From positions 1 through 64,000 of the forward strand of contig BFBT01000003.1 of assembly GCA_003112755.1 (NCBI GenBank): 64,000 bases of DNA, in the 5' to 3' direction. Position 1 is the stretch's first letter, and every line of letters begins with the position of its first letter. Below are positions 1 through 9,467 of this stretch, one piece after another. The stretch is from Lawsonibacter asaccharolyticus. GTDB lineage: Bacteria; Bacillota; Clostridia; Oscillospirales; Oscillospiraceae. Position numbers and translations under genes: made by a program. The notes under the pieces are model-generated. The model ran no database searches. It saw only the letters and a program-made list of their open reading frames with translations, and had not been told where the DNA came from.

Positions 1-983
1 CCGCTTGGCCCGGCTGATACTGCCGTCCTTGGTCCAGGGCTCCGGATGGTGACCATCACCGCGAGGGCAGGTCCATGCCGCTCATGACCAGGAACTCCAG
101 GGTGTTGTCCAGCATGGCCGAGTCGGACCCGGCCCCGTTGACCACAGGGTAGATCTTGTCCAGGGCGTCGTCGATCACCGGGTTGGACATGGTCTCCTCC
201 CGGGCCAGCATCCGGTCTGCGTTGCCCCGGATGGTGTTGATCTCGCCGTTGTGGAGGATCAGGCGGTTAGGGTGGGCCCGCTCCCAGGAGGATTGGTGTG
301 GTGGAGAAGCGGGAGTGAACGCATGCGATGGCGCTGTGGTAGTCCCGACTCTGCAGGTCCAGGTAGAACTTCCGCAGTTCCCCCACCAGGAACATCCCCT
401 TATATACCACTGTCCGGCTGGACAGGGAGGGGACATAGGTGTTGTCGTTGGACTGCTCAAAGACTCGGCGGGCCACATACAGCCTGCGGTCGAACTCCAG
501 TCCCCGGGCCGCATCCCCCGGCCGCTTCACGAAGGCCTGCTGGATGTTGGGCATCTTGGACAGTGCCTTCTGGCCCAGCACCTCTGGGCAGACAGGCACC
601 TTCCGCCAGCCCAGAAATTCCATGCCTTCCTTGGCCACAATGACCTCGAACATCTTCTTAGCCTGATTGCGCCTGAGAGTGTCCTGGGGAAAGAAAAACA
701 TACCTACGCCATAGTCCCGCGCCTCCCCCAGCTGGATGCCGCACTCCGTGGCCGCCTTCTGAAAAAACTGGGAGATCTGGAGGAGGATGCCCACGCCGTC
801 ACCCGTCTTTCCCTCAGCGTCCTTTCCCGCTCGATGCTCCAGCTTCTCCACGATTTTCAGCGCACTGTCCACCGTCTCATAGCTCTGGCGGCCCTTGATG
901 TCCACCACGGCTCCGATGCCGCAGGCATCGTGCTCAAACGCCGGGTCATACAAGCCGCGCTGCTGATAGCCTTCTCTGTTCAT
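1..983 (-). CDS. gltB: Glutamate synthase large subunit, N-terminal part, frameshifted and cut by the window edge
   Basis: The N-terminal class II glutamine amidotransferase domain of glutamate synthase, which releases ammonia from glutamine for glutamate formation. After the start at 983 the frame reads HDACGIGAVVDIKG, with the catalytic Cys about 21 residues in, then HSRFST. The expected continuation RAHPNRLILHNGEINTIRGN lies in another frame, so two bases appear to be missing near 285-300. Further indels sit near 60-75, after MSGMDLP, and again before the PEPWTKDGS-like stretch. The family is clear; the broken frame may be sequence error or decay. It is divergent from the ammonium channel gene, a natural nitrogen-assimilation pairing. 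The rest of the roughly 1500-residue protein lies left of the window. Confidence 0.85.
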
Positions 984-1010
984 CTCGATTTCTCCTTTCC
1001 AGGTCAGCTT

Positions 1011-1044
1011 ACAAAAATACGGCAGTCAAACTCCCGGACTGCCG
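1011..1044 (-). terminator. Leader terminator/attenuator just upstream of gltB
   Basis: On the minus strand an 8-bp stem (CGGCAGTC / GACTGCCG) is followed by TATTTTTGT and lies about 30 bases upstream of the gltB start. An intrinsic terminator inside a 5' leader suggests attenuation or antitermination. ANTAR-type control of nitrogen genes is known in Clostridia, but I could not confirm a paired hexaloop ANTAR motif. Confidence 0.5.
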
Positions 1045-1508
1045 CCGAGACTGCGCTGTCTCTCCCATACGCACATAGCCGTCTTTCACCGCAGGGCTCC
1101 CGTCCCAAGCCTAGTCATTTTGCAGGAACTTCACATCCTTCTTTCAAGTTTAGGCATCTCGAAATTATGTCTCTATCAGAGACATAAGGCCCTCTGTTTT
1201 CAGCTATGGGCGAAAGTATAGTACACTACTTCGTGAAAGTCATATTTTTTGAAATTATATTTATATTATTGCAAATATATGGCCATTCTCAGGAGCACCC
1301 TCCTATTTTATGCAATTTTTATATTCAACTTTTTCTTTTCTATTTTTTGAAAACGCTTCCCTCTCCTTCTGACTCTGGCACGCAAAAAATTTGTTGAACT
1401 TGGAAAAGAGGGTCTGCCCTGTCTCCCTGCATTTTGATTGGCTCCCACAAACTTTTTTCCTGCATCTTGACAGGAGAAAACCGGAGGTATAAACTCACAC
1501 TCAAGCAA
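1045..1508. promoter_or_regulatory. Divergent gltB/amt intergenic region
   Basis: An AT-rich stretch of about 460 bases between the two leader hairpins. No convincing gene is present; the short open frames here have no ribosome site and no recognisable product. It should hold the divergent promoters of gltB and the ammonium channel gene. I could not pick a unique -35/-10 pair with confidence. Confidence 0.4.
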
Positions 1509-1549
1509 AGGCGCTGTCGGGATCAGACCCGGCGGCGCCTGCTTCTTTT
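1509..1549 (+). terminator. Leader hairpin with U-rich tail upstream of amt
   Basis: The stem AGGCGC / GCGCCT with inner GTCGGG / CCCGGC closes a six-base loop (ATCAGA) and is followed by GCTTCTTTT. This is an intrinsic-terminator-like leader element about 95 bases before the amt start. It mirrors the leader terminator of gltB and suggests shared attenuation control. Confidence 0.5.
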
Positions 1550-1576
1550 GCTGCAGCAGAGGAACCAAAATCAAAC

Positions 1577-1627
1577 GCACAAGGGCGTGCGGGACGGCGA
1601 AGGTGCCGGACCGCACGCCCTTGTGTA
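1577..1627 (+). promoter_or_regulatory. Long hairpin directly before the amt ribosome site
   Basis: A stem of about 15 bp (CACAAGGGCGTGCGG pairing with CCGCACGCCCTTGTG) ends immediately before the AAAAAGGAG ribosome site of amt. No U run follows, so it is more likely a translational or antiterminator structure than a terminator. Confidence 0.5.
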
Positions 1628-1644
1628 AAAAGGAGCGAGAGAAG

Positions 1645-3311
1645 ATGGATTTATCGGTATGGTATCTCATGGGCGCAATCCTGGTCTTTTTCATGCAGTG
1701 CGGATTCGCAATGGTGAAACAGGATTTACCCGGGCAAAAAACGCAGGCAACATCATCATGAAGAACCTAATGGATTTCTGCATCGGAACGGTGGTCTTCA
1801 TCCTGCTGGGCTACGGCATCATGAACAGTGAGAACTATTTCTTCGGCCTGATCGGCATGCCGGAGTATCAGATGTTTACGAACTTCTATGCCTTCGGCTG
1901 GTCTAACTTCTTTTTCCATCTGGTGTTCTGCGCCACAGCGGCCACCATCGTCTCCGGCGCCATGGCGGAGCGCACCAAATTCCTGGCCTACTGCGTGTAC
2001 TCCGGCGTCATCAGCGCGGTGGTCTACCCATCGAGGCCGGGTGGGTCTGGAACAGCCAGGGCTGGCTGGTCCAGTTCGGCTACGTGGACTTCGCCGGCTC
2101 CTCTGTGATCCACATGGTGGGCGGACTGGCTGCCCTTATCGGCGCGTGGATGCTGGGCCCCCGGATCGGTAAGTACACCCGGGAAAAGGACGGCCGCATC
2201 CAGGTCAACGCCATCCCCGGGCACTCCCTGACCATGGGCGCGCTGGGGTGCTTCATCCTCTGGTTCTGCTGGTACGGCTTCAACGGCGCCGCCGCCGCAG
2301 ATGCCGCCCAGCTAGCCCAGATCCTGGGCAACACCACCCTTGCCCCCGCCGTGGCCACCTTCACCTGCATGGTCTTCACCTGGGTGCGCAGCGGCAAGCC
2401 GGACGTCTCCATGTGTCTGAACGCCTCTCTGGCTGGCCTGGTGGGCATCACCGCCCCCTGTGCCACGGTAGACGCCTTGGGCGCGATCCTCATCGGCGCA
2501 GTCGATGGCATCCTGGTGGTGCTGGTGGTGGAGCTGCTGGACTTCAAGCTCCATGTGGACGACCCGGTGGGTGCTGTAGCGGTCCACTGTGCCAACGGCA
2601 TCTGGGGCACCCTGGCGGACGGCCTGTTCAACACCTCCAGCGGGCTGCTCTACGGCGGCGGTCTCTACCACCTGGGGGTGCAGTGCATGGGTGTAGCTGC
2701 CATCGCCGCCTATGCCTCTGTATCCATGTTCCTGGTGTTCAAGTTCATCGACAAGACCATCGGTCTGCGGGTATCCGCCGAGGATGAGATCATCGGCCTG
2801 GACATCACAGAGCACGCCCTGGCCTCCGCCTACGCCGACTTCCGCCCCGCAGCCCCCAGCGCCCTAGGCGGAGAAGGGGCCGGCGGACCGGTGGACCTCT
2901 CCGGACTTGTGCCGGCCGCGCTGGAATCCCGGCCTGCGCCTGACCCCTCCGGCCGGAAGCTGACCAAGGTGACCATCATCTGTCGGGAGGAGCGCTTCTC
3001 CATCCTGAAGGACACCATGGCGGCCATCGGCGTCACCGGCATGACGGTGAGCAACGTGATGGGGTGCGGCACCCAGCTGGGCAAGGTGGGGCAGTACAGG
3101 GGCGTCAAAATGAGCATGAACCTGCTTCCTAAGATTCAGGTGGACATCGTGGTGTCCAGGGTGGACCCCGCCCTGGGTGGTGGCTGCGGCGGAAAAAGCC
3201 CTCCGCACTGGCAATCAGGGGGACGGAAAGATCTTCCTGTACAACGTAGAAAACGTGGTCAAGGTCCGGACCGGTGAGACGGACTACGATGCCCTCCAGG
3301 ACGACAACTGA
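1645..3311 (+). CDS. amt: Ammonium transporter fused to a C-terminal PII (GlnB/GlnK) domain, frameshifted
   Basis: Membrane ammonium channel of the Amt/MEP family with a PII signalling domain as its tail. The start ATG at 1645 follows AAAAAGGAG and gives MDLSVWYLMGAILVFFMQCG. The frame then breaks near 1714 (a G appears missing before ETGFTRAKNAGN), near 2028 (a C missing before IEAGWVWNSQGW) and near 3178 (one extra G before VVAAAEKALRTGN). The transporter core is seen in AGSSVIHMVGG and in the HCANGIWGTLADGLF stretch. The PII part begins about LTKVTIICREERFSILKD and contains a T-loop with QYRGVKMSMNLLPK and the closing GDGKIFLYNVENVVKVRTGE. Usually GlnK is a separate gene beside amtB, so a fused sensor could make gating self-contained. 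Whether the indels are real is unresolved. Confidence 0.85.
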
Positions 3312-3402
3312 ACGGCTCCTCCCCGCCGGAGCAGGCACCGCTATTCTCATAGGGCGGCTTCCAGCGGCTCCCTCTCAAGCCGGCTGATCCGCTGATCAGC
3401 AT

Positions 3403-3441
3403 AAAAGAGCCGTTCCCCTATCTCAGGGGACGGCTCTTTTT
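3403..3441. terminator. Bidirectional terminator between amt and the ABC operon
   Basis: The stem AGAGCCGTTCCCCT / AGGGGACGGCTCT carries T runs on both sides (CTTTTTAT on plus, CTCTTTTAT on minus). It ends both convergent transcripts. Confidence 0.8.
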
Positions 3442-3479
3442 ATCATACAAGGAAACGGGCAGGGTGGCCCCCTCCGCTC

Positions 3480-4241
3480 TCACAGCCGGCTGAAGAGGTA
3501 CTGCCGCTCCCCCTTCGCCGTCCACGCTGTGGGCCCGGACCTGGAATACCTTCTCCAGCACGCCGGAGGCGTAGATCTCCTCCGGCGCACCCACCCGCCG
3601 CAGCTGTCCCTCCTCCAGCACCGCCACCCGTGTGCGCAGCTCAGGGCCAGGTTCAGGTCATGGAGGACCATGACCACCGCTTTTCCCTCCTCCGCCAACG
3701 TCCGGGCGGTCTCCGCCAGCTCCAGCTGGTGGGCGATATCCAGAAAGGTGGTGGGCTCGTCCAGCAGCAGCACCGGGGTGTCCTGGGCCAGCGCCATGGC
3801 CAGATAAACCTTCTGTCTCTGTCCACCGGAGAGGTGGGCCATGGGCACCCCCTCCAGCCCGGCCACACCGGTGCGCTCCATGGCTTGGTGGGCCGCCTCC
3901 CGGTCCTCCCTGGAGTAGCGGCGGGGATAGCCCAGATAGGGGAAGCGCCCGTGGAGGACCAGGCTCCCCGCCGTGATGCCGGGCAGCGGCCGGCTCTGGG
4001 GAAGCAGCGCCGCCAACCGGGCAAACTGCTTGGCGGAGAGCCGGGACACGTCCTGCCCCTCTATCCTTACCTCTCCCCGTTCCGGTGCCATCAGCCGGGC
4101 CGCCACCCGCAGGAGAGTGGATTTTCCACAGCCATTAGGCCCGGCCAGGACGGTGACCTTCCCCGGCTCAAAGACCAGGGATACGTCCCTCAGTACCGGC
4201 GGGCCGCCGTAGCCCGCCGTGATATGGCATAGCTCCATCAT
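3480..4241 (-). CDS. Iron-siderophore/cobalamin-type ABC transporter ATPase, frameshifted at the C-terminus
   Basis: Cytoplasmic ATPase of a FecCDE/BtuCD-like importer. From MMELCHITAGYGG it shows Walker A GPNGCGKST, a Q-loop (LLPQSRPLPG), signature LSGGQRQKVYLAMALAQ, Walker B VLLLDEPTTFLD and the switch His in VLHDLNLALS. After LALSCA the frame shifts by one: ADRVAVLEEGQLRRVGAPEEIY runs in another frame. A second shift in a G run near 3510 restores a natural end (ERQYLFSRL) at 3480. The start overlaps the permease stop as ATGA, so the genes are translationally coupled. The substrate cannot be read from the sequence. Confidence 0.8.
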   Translation of the reverse strand: MMELCHITAGYGGPPVLRDVSLVFEPGKVTVLAGPNGCGKSTLLRVAARLMAPERGEVRIEGQDVSRLSAKQFARLAALLPQSRPLPGITAGSLVLHGRFPYLGYPRRYSREDREAAHQAMERTGVAGLEGVPMAHLSGGQRQKVYLAMALAQDTPVLLLDEPTTFLDIAHQLELAETARTLAEEGKAVVMVLHDLNLALSCAHGWRCWRRDSCGGWVRRRRSTPPACWRRYSRSGPTAWTAKGERQYLFSRL

Positions 4242-5237
4242 GTCCGCCGCCCTCCCCTCTGCCGGAACAGCAGCCACAGAAAGAAGGGGCCGCCCATCAG
4301 GGAGAGCAGGATGCCCACTGGCAGCTCAAAGGGGACGAACAGCACCCGGGCCGCCAGGTCACACACTGTCACCAGCGCCGCCCCCAGGAACAGGGAGGCA
4401 ACCAGCAGTACTTGTGTTCCCCCCTACCAGGAAGCGGGCCGCGTGGGCACCAGCAGGCCCACGAAGCCCACCAGCCCGGCAAAGCTCACCGCCGCGCCGC
4501 ACAGCACCGCCGCCAGGGTAAGCAGGAGGTTCCGGGCCGCCCGGGCAGACAGCCCCAGGGACTGGGCCACTCATCCCCCAGGGTGAGCAGGTCCAGCTCA
4601 GCTCATGGCAAAGGGCCCCGCCCCGGCCAGGAGGGAGAGCAGGCCGGCACCTTCAGGCGGCCACTGTCACCCCAGACAGCCGGCCCACCATAAAGCTGCC
4701 TGCCCCCAGGGCGGCCTCCGGGAACAGGATGGAGACCGCGTCGATGGCGGCGGAGAGCATGCTGCTGATGGCCACCCCGGCCAGCACCAGGGTGATGCGG
4801 CTGCCCCGGTCCTCCGGCCAGGGTGTACACCAGCATACACGCCCCCAGCGCCCCCAGGAAAGCTGCCACCGGGACCGCCGTCATAGAGGTCGGAATCAGG
4901 GCGGTGCAGAGGACTGCCCCCAGGCCTGCGCCGGCATTCACCCCGATGATATTGGGCCCCGCCAGGGGGTTGCCCAGCACTCCCTGGATGATGACCCGCC
5001 CACCGCCAGGGCACTGCCGCACAGCAGGGCCGCCAGGGTGCGGGGCAGGCGGGCATAGACCACGATATTGTATGCCTGGGTCTCACCGCCCATCAAGGCG
5101 GTCAGGATCTCTGAAAACGGGACTTGGGTGGAGCCGAAGCTCATGCTCAGCAGAGCCGCCCCCAGACTGGCCAGAGCCAGCAGGAGGATGATCCCCCACT
5201 TACGCGCCGCCGTATAGGATGTCGGCAAGGACTTCAT
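4238..5237 (-). CDS. FecCD-family permease of the same ABC importer, multiply frameshifted
   Basis: Membrane permease. Start MKSLPTSYTAARKWGIILLL at 5237 lies inside the end of the binding-protein gene. Family landmarks appear in turn in different frames: VVYARLPRTLAALLCGSALAVGG, then VIIQGVLGNPLAGPNIIGVNAGAGLGAVL, then ITLVLAGVAISSMLSAAIDAVS and GAGSFMVGRLSG, and finally ILLSLMGGPFFLWLLF at the C-terminus. At least four single-base indels separate them. The normal FecCD length (about 330 residues) fits the span. The product is confident as a family; the gene as written would not be translated intact. Confidence 0.75.
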
Positions 5238-6160
5238 AGCTCTCTCCCCATCGCGCATTAGGCTTGTAGTGGAACAGGGCCTTGTCCAGGATATGGACCC
5301 GCCCCTCTTTCACCGCCGCAAGGGACTCCCAAGCCGGATCGCTGTGGAACAGCTCCGTCAGGCTGTCCAGCGCCTTCTCCGTGCTGGAGCCCATGGTGTC
5401 ACGAAGATATGGTCCGGGTCCGCCGCCAGGATGGACTCCATCTGGATCTCCTCCAGCAGTCCGCTGTCGCTGTCCGCGATGTTGATACAGCCCAGATCCT
5501 TCAGCATCACGCCGGTGATATTGTCGCTGTTCTTGGCCCGGACGCCAGTGGAGTAGGCCCGCAGCAGCAGGACCGTGGGGTGCTCTCCCTCCGGGACACG
5601 GCAAGCGCCCGGTCGATCTCTGCCTGGATATCCAGCCCGTTGGCCTGATACAGTCATCCCGCCCCGTCAGACGGGTGCAGATCTCCAGCATGGAGAGGTA
5701 GTCGGAGAAGACTCCACCTTGAACCAAGCGGCGGGAATGCCGGCCGCAGCCAGGGGCTCCCGCCAGCGCCAGCTGGCCGTCCAGATCGGGAGTCAGGAGC
5801 ACCAGGTCAGGCTGGGCGGCGAAAAGCGCCTCCAGCTCCGGGGTCTGGTGGAGCCCACGTTGTCACATCCTCCCCCAGCTCCAGCCCCCGCTCATCGTAG
5901 GCGTCCTGGGTCACCGCTGCCAGCGTGTCCTCCCTCCTGCCAGGACCCAGGTCTCCGCGTAGCTGCCGATCAGGGCTGCCACCCGCTGGGGCGCTTCCTC
6001 CAGGGTAATGGTACTGCCCAAGCTGTCCGTGAAGCTCACAGAGCTCCCCATCTCCCCGTCCGCCGACGCGGGGACACCGCCTTCCGCCAGGAGCGGCGCA
6101 GGCGCAGAGGGACAGCAGACAGAGTGCGGTGACCAGGGATATGGATCGTTTCATCATCAT
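5200..6160 (-). CDS. Substrate-binding lipoprotein of the metal/siderophore ABC importer, frameshifted
   Basis: Extracellular binding protein feeding the FecCD-type permease. The start is one of three adjacent ATGs at 6160-6154 after AAAGGA. The signal peptide MKRSISLVTALCLLSLCAC has a lipobox-like end. The mature part begins with VSFTDSLGSTITLEEAPQRVA and AALIGSYAETWVLAGG, the usual opening of this family. Later pieces (PDLVLLTPDLDGQLALA, SSTEKALDSLTELF, WESLAAVKEGRVHILD) are in different frames, so several indels are present. It is first in the operon and overlaps the permease start by 38 bases. Confidence 0.75.
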
Positions 6161-6177
6161 CTGGGATTCCTTTCTTT

Positions 6178-7305
6178 TCAGAAGCCTGGTCGGAGCCCCA
6201 GACCGAATGACCGGCCCCATTTACCACAAGATCTCCCTGGATGCCACAAAAATCTTTTCTTTCCACGGCCTGAAAGGACTTTTCTCCCCCATGCTCCCGG
6301 GATGCGGTCCGGCTGCCTCAATGCTGTGCGCCCGTCGCGGCCTGGAGCCGCGGCGGGCGCTGTCTCTCTCTTTTCGATCAGGATACGAATCTGACGGGCC
6401 GGAAGCTCATACCGGCTCCAGGGCAGGGCCATCAGCTGGGCCATCTTCTCCCTGGCCGCTCCGTCCAGGGGCCGGAAGGGGGCGCGGCAGAAGCCGCAGT
6501 CCACCCCCCGCAGGGTCCAGCCGTATTTCATGGCGTTGAAAATGCCCAGCTTCACCGTCTCCTCCACCCGGAGGTTGATGGCGTGCTGCCAGCGGTAGGC
6601 CTGGGCCATGTCCCCCCGGTCAAAGGCGTCCCGCACCCGGTGGAACAGGGGGGCAAACAGGTTGACCGTGGTGCCGATGGTGGCGCAGGAGCCCATAGCC
6701 AGAGCTCCCAGCAGCTGCTCGTCAAAGCCGTTGATCAGGGCCTTGCCAGGGAATGCCTGCCCCATCCGCTCCAGGCTGTACAGGTTGGTGGAGGTGTGCT
6801 TGATGCCTACGATGTTCTCGTTGGACAGCAGCCGTCCCGCGTTTTCCTTGCTGAACTCCACTCCGGTGAACTGGGGAATGTTATAGACGATGGCGGGCAC
6901 ATCGGGGATGGCCCGGATCACGTCCTCGTAGTAGCCCATGATCTCGTCCATGGAAAACTTATAGTAGTAGGGCGGGATCATGGACACCGCCAGGGCCCCG
7001 GCGGACATGGCGTGCCGCGCCAGGTCCACCACATCCCGGGTGCGGATGGTGCCTACATGGGAGATAACGGGCACCCGCCCGTCCGCCGCCTTGAGCACGT
7101 GCTCCAGCACCTGCTTGCGCTCCTCCAGGGTGAGCAGCAGCCCCTCCCCCGAGGACCCGCAGCAGTAGAAGCCCTCCGCGCCGTCCTGGATCTGGAGCTC
7201 CACGATGCGCTCCAGGGCCTCATAATTGACGCTCTCGTCCTCGTTGGTGGGGGTGATGAGGGCCGACCAGATCTTTTGGAACTGCTCCGGCTTCACGTTT
7301 ACCAT
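6178..7305 (-). CDS. DHDPS/N-acetylneuraminate-lyase family aldolase
   Basis: TIM-barrel Schiff-base aldolase of the dihydrodipicolinate synthase / N-acetylneuraminate lyase superfamily, cytoplasmic. Visible motifs are GSSGEGLLLT (carboxylate binding), the catalytic Tyr in IVYNIPQFTGVEF and the Schiff-base Lys in IVGIKHTSTN. Family members are about 300 residues. Here the natural end is near residue 310 (about 6385), followed by about 65 residues of non-family sequence that overlaps a GC hairpin near 6326-6360, so a lost stop or indel is likely. The start overlaps the SDR stop. With the TRAP transporter and dehydrogenase upstream it probably cleaves a 2-keto-3-deoxy sugar acid or sialic-acid-like substrate; the exact substrate is unknown. 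Confidence 0.8.
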   Translation of the reverse strand: MVNVKPEQFQKIWSALITPTNEDESVNYEALERIVELQIQDGAEGFYCCGSSGEGLLLTLEERKQVLEHVLKAADGRVPVISHVGTIRTRDVVDLARHAMSAGALAVSMIPPYYYKFSMDEIMGYYEDVIRAIPDVPAIVYNIPQFTGVEFSKENAGRLLSNENIVGIKHTSTNLYSLERMGQAFPGKALINGFDEQLLGALAMGSCATIGTTVNLFAPLFHRVRDAFDRGDMAQAYRWQHAINLRVEETVKLGIFNAMKYGWTLRGVDCGFCRAPFRPLDGAAREKMAQLMALPWSRYELPARQIRILIEKRETAPAAAPGRDGRTALRQPDRIPGAWGRKVLSGRGKKRFLWHPGRSCGKWGRSFGLGLRPGF

Positions 7306-8131
7306 GCTGTCCAGCCCCCGTCGATCACCAGATTGGAACCCGTCATAAAGGAGGACGCCTGGGAGGCCAGGAAGATCAGGGCGCCATTGTACTCATTCTC
7401 CTGAGACATGCGGCCCATGGGCATCCGGGCGCAGAAGTTGGCCTGGAATATCTCGTCCTGGGTGTCCCGCCACACGCCGGCGGGGGTGAGGGTGTTGACC
7501 CGGATGCCCTGCTTGCCCCAGTAGGTGGCCAGGTAGCGGGTCAGGTTATAGATGCCGGACTTGGCGGCAGAGTAGGCCACCGGCTTGATGAAGGGGACGC
7601 CGGTCATCTCCTTCTTATAGGCATAGATGTCCTGGATGGGAGAGAGCATGCCATAGATGGAGCCCACATTGATGATGGAGCCGCCCTTGCCCGCCTTGAC
7701 CATCCGGGCGCCCACCGCCTGGCAGGCCAGGAAGGTGCCTACCAGGTTCACATCCACTACTTCCCGGAAAATCTCCTCCGGGAAGTTCTCAAAGGACCGG
7801 ACACCTCCGGAGGCGCAGAGGGCTGAGTGTCGATGCCGGCGTTGTTCACCAGCACATCAGGGGCGTCCCCCCAGACCGCTTCCATGTCGTCCAGGGCGGC
7901 GTTCATCTCCTCCTTCTTAGTGATGTCCACAGAGTAAAAACGCAGAGCGGAGGTCTTCAGGGCCTCCTCCCCCAGGGTCTTGGCGATGCGCTCGTCGTTG
8001 ACGGTGCGGCCCCACACGGCCACCCTGGCGCCCCGCTTCCAGAGCTCCTGGACGAAATTCTTGCCGATCTGTCCCAGGCCGCCGGTGACGATGCAGATCT
8101 TATTTTCTACGCTGAACAGTTGATCGCTCAT
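7299..8131 (-). CDS. SDR-family NAD(P)-dependent dehydrogenase, one frameshift
   Basis: Short-chain dehydrogenase, likely oxidising or reducing a sugar acid imported by the TRAP system. The N-terminus has the Rossmann motif VTGGLGQIGKNF (TGxxxGIG-like) and VLVNNAGID. Ser-Tyr-Lys is seen as NVGSIYG and AYSAAKSGIYNLTRYLA. The C-terminus GSNLVIDGGWTAW is standard. Near 7795 one T appears missing: the first frame ends GPLRTSRRR, while the expected PFENFPEEIFREVVDVN continues in the next frame. It sits between dctM and the aldolase on the same strand and overlaps the aldolase start. Confidence 0.85.
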
Positions 8132-8183
8132 GATGTGATGTACTCCTCTCTAACAATTGGATGATTTGGAACAGGGGACGTTC

Positions 8184-9452
8184 TCAGCTCAGCAGGGCGT
8201 TTGGCAGGGCCGTAACGATCCCCGGTATATAGGTTACCAGAATCAGCGTTAAAATCAAGGGGACCAGGAAGGGCAGGATGGATCGATACAGCCGTTCCAG
8301 CTTCAGCTTGTTTACGTCGGAGATGACGAACAGGCACACGCCGAAGGGCGGGGTCACCTGACCGATCATCAGGTTGAGTACCACCATAACGCCGAAGTGG
8401 ACCAGGTCCAGCCCCAGGCCGTTGGCAATGGGCAGCAGCACAGGGAGCATCAGGGTCAGGATGGCGCCGGGCTCCATCACCATGCCCAGGACGAGCAGCA
8501 GGACGTTGATGACCAGCAGGACCACGTTGGGATTGCTGCTGATGCCCAGGATCACATCAGCGAACTGGCGGGAGATGCCCTCCATTGCCATGACGTAGGT
8601 GAACAGGGTAGAGGTGCCGATGATGAACAGGGTGTTGGCAGAGGAGATGGCGGAGTCCTTCAGGCACTTCTTGAAGCTCTTCCAGTCCAGGGTCCGGTAG
8701 AGGAAGAGGGCGATCAGCAGGGAGTAGATAACCGCAATGGAAGACGCCTCTGTAGGGGTGAACCAGCCCACCACGAAGCCACACAGGATGATGACCGGGG
8801 TGATGAGGGCGGGGATGGAGCCCAGGAACTGGCGGATCAGGGCCCGCAGGCGGAAGGGGTGGCGCTCATACCTGCGCACGATGGCGAAGTAAAGGACCAT
8901 CACCATGAGCAGTACGCCCATCAGCAGGCCGGGCACCACGCCGCCCATGAACAGCTGGTCCACACTGACGCTGGCCACACTTCCGTAGATGATCAAGGGG
9001 ATGGAGGGCGGGAAGATGGGTCCGATGACGGAGGAGGCCGCGGTGACGGCGCCGGCGAAGTCCTCGTCATAGCCGTTCTTTTTCATGGCCTCCATCTCAA
9101 TGGCGCCCAAGCCGCCGGCGTCGGCCACAGCGGAGCCGGACATGCCGGCGAAAATGATGCTGGCCACCACGTTGGCATGGCCCAGGCCGCCGGGGATCCA
9201 GCCCACCAGCTCTTTGGCCGTATCAAAGATCTTCTCCGTGATCTTGCCTGCATTCATCAGGTTGCCCGCCAGAATGAACAGGGGCACTGCGATCAGCAGG
9301 AAAGAGTCGATGCCGCTGACCATCTTCTGGCCGATGACCACCAAGGGATACCCCAGAGACAGGCACCCCAGCACGGCGGAGGCGCCGATGGAGATGCTGA
9401 TAGGGACACCAATGACCAGAAGGAGCACAAACGCTATCAGAAAAATTACCAT
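8184..9452 (-). CDS. dctM: TRAP transporter large permease (DctM type)
   Basis: Twelve-helix-class membrane subunit of a Na+-driven tripartite ATP-independent periplasmic transporter. The length (422 residues) is typical. Family signatures include FAGMSGSAVADAGGLGAIE, GPIFPPSIPLIIYG, GWFTPTEASSIAV and the late MEPGAILTLMLPVLLPI plus GQVTPPFGVCLFV. The frame is intact. It lies 15 bases after dctQ, with SDR and aldolase genes next in the operon, pointing to carboxylate or sugar-acid uptake. Confidence 0.93.
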   Translation of the reverse strand: MVIFLIAFVLLLVIGVPISISIGASAVLGCLSLGYPLVVIGQKMVSGIDSFLLIAVPLFILAGNLMNAGKITEKIFDTAKELVGWIPGGLGHANVVASIIFAGMSGSAVADAGGLGAIEMEAMKKNGYDEDFAGAVTAASSVIGPIFPPSIPLIIYGSVASVSVDQLFMGGVVPGLLMGVLLMVMVLYFAIVRRYERHPFRLRALIRQFLGSIPALITPVIILCGFVVGWFTPTEASSIAVIYSLLIALFLYRTLDWKSFKKCLKDSAISSANTLFIIGTSTLFTYVMAMEGISRQFADVILGISSNPNVVLLVINVLLLVLGMVMEPGAILTLMLPVLLPIANGLGLDLVHFGVMVVLNLMIGQVTPPFGVCLFVISDVNKLKLERLYRSILPFLVPLILTLILVTYIPGIVTALPNALLS

Positions 9453-9467
9453 ATCCGTGTCCCTCCC

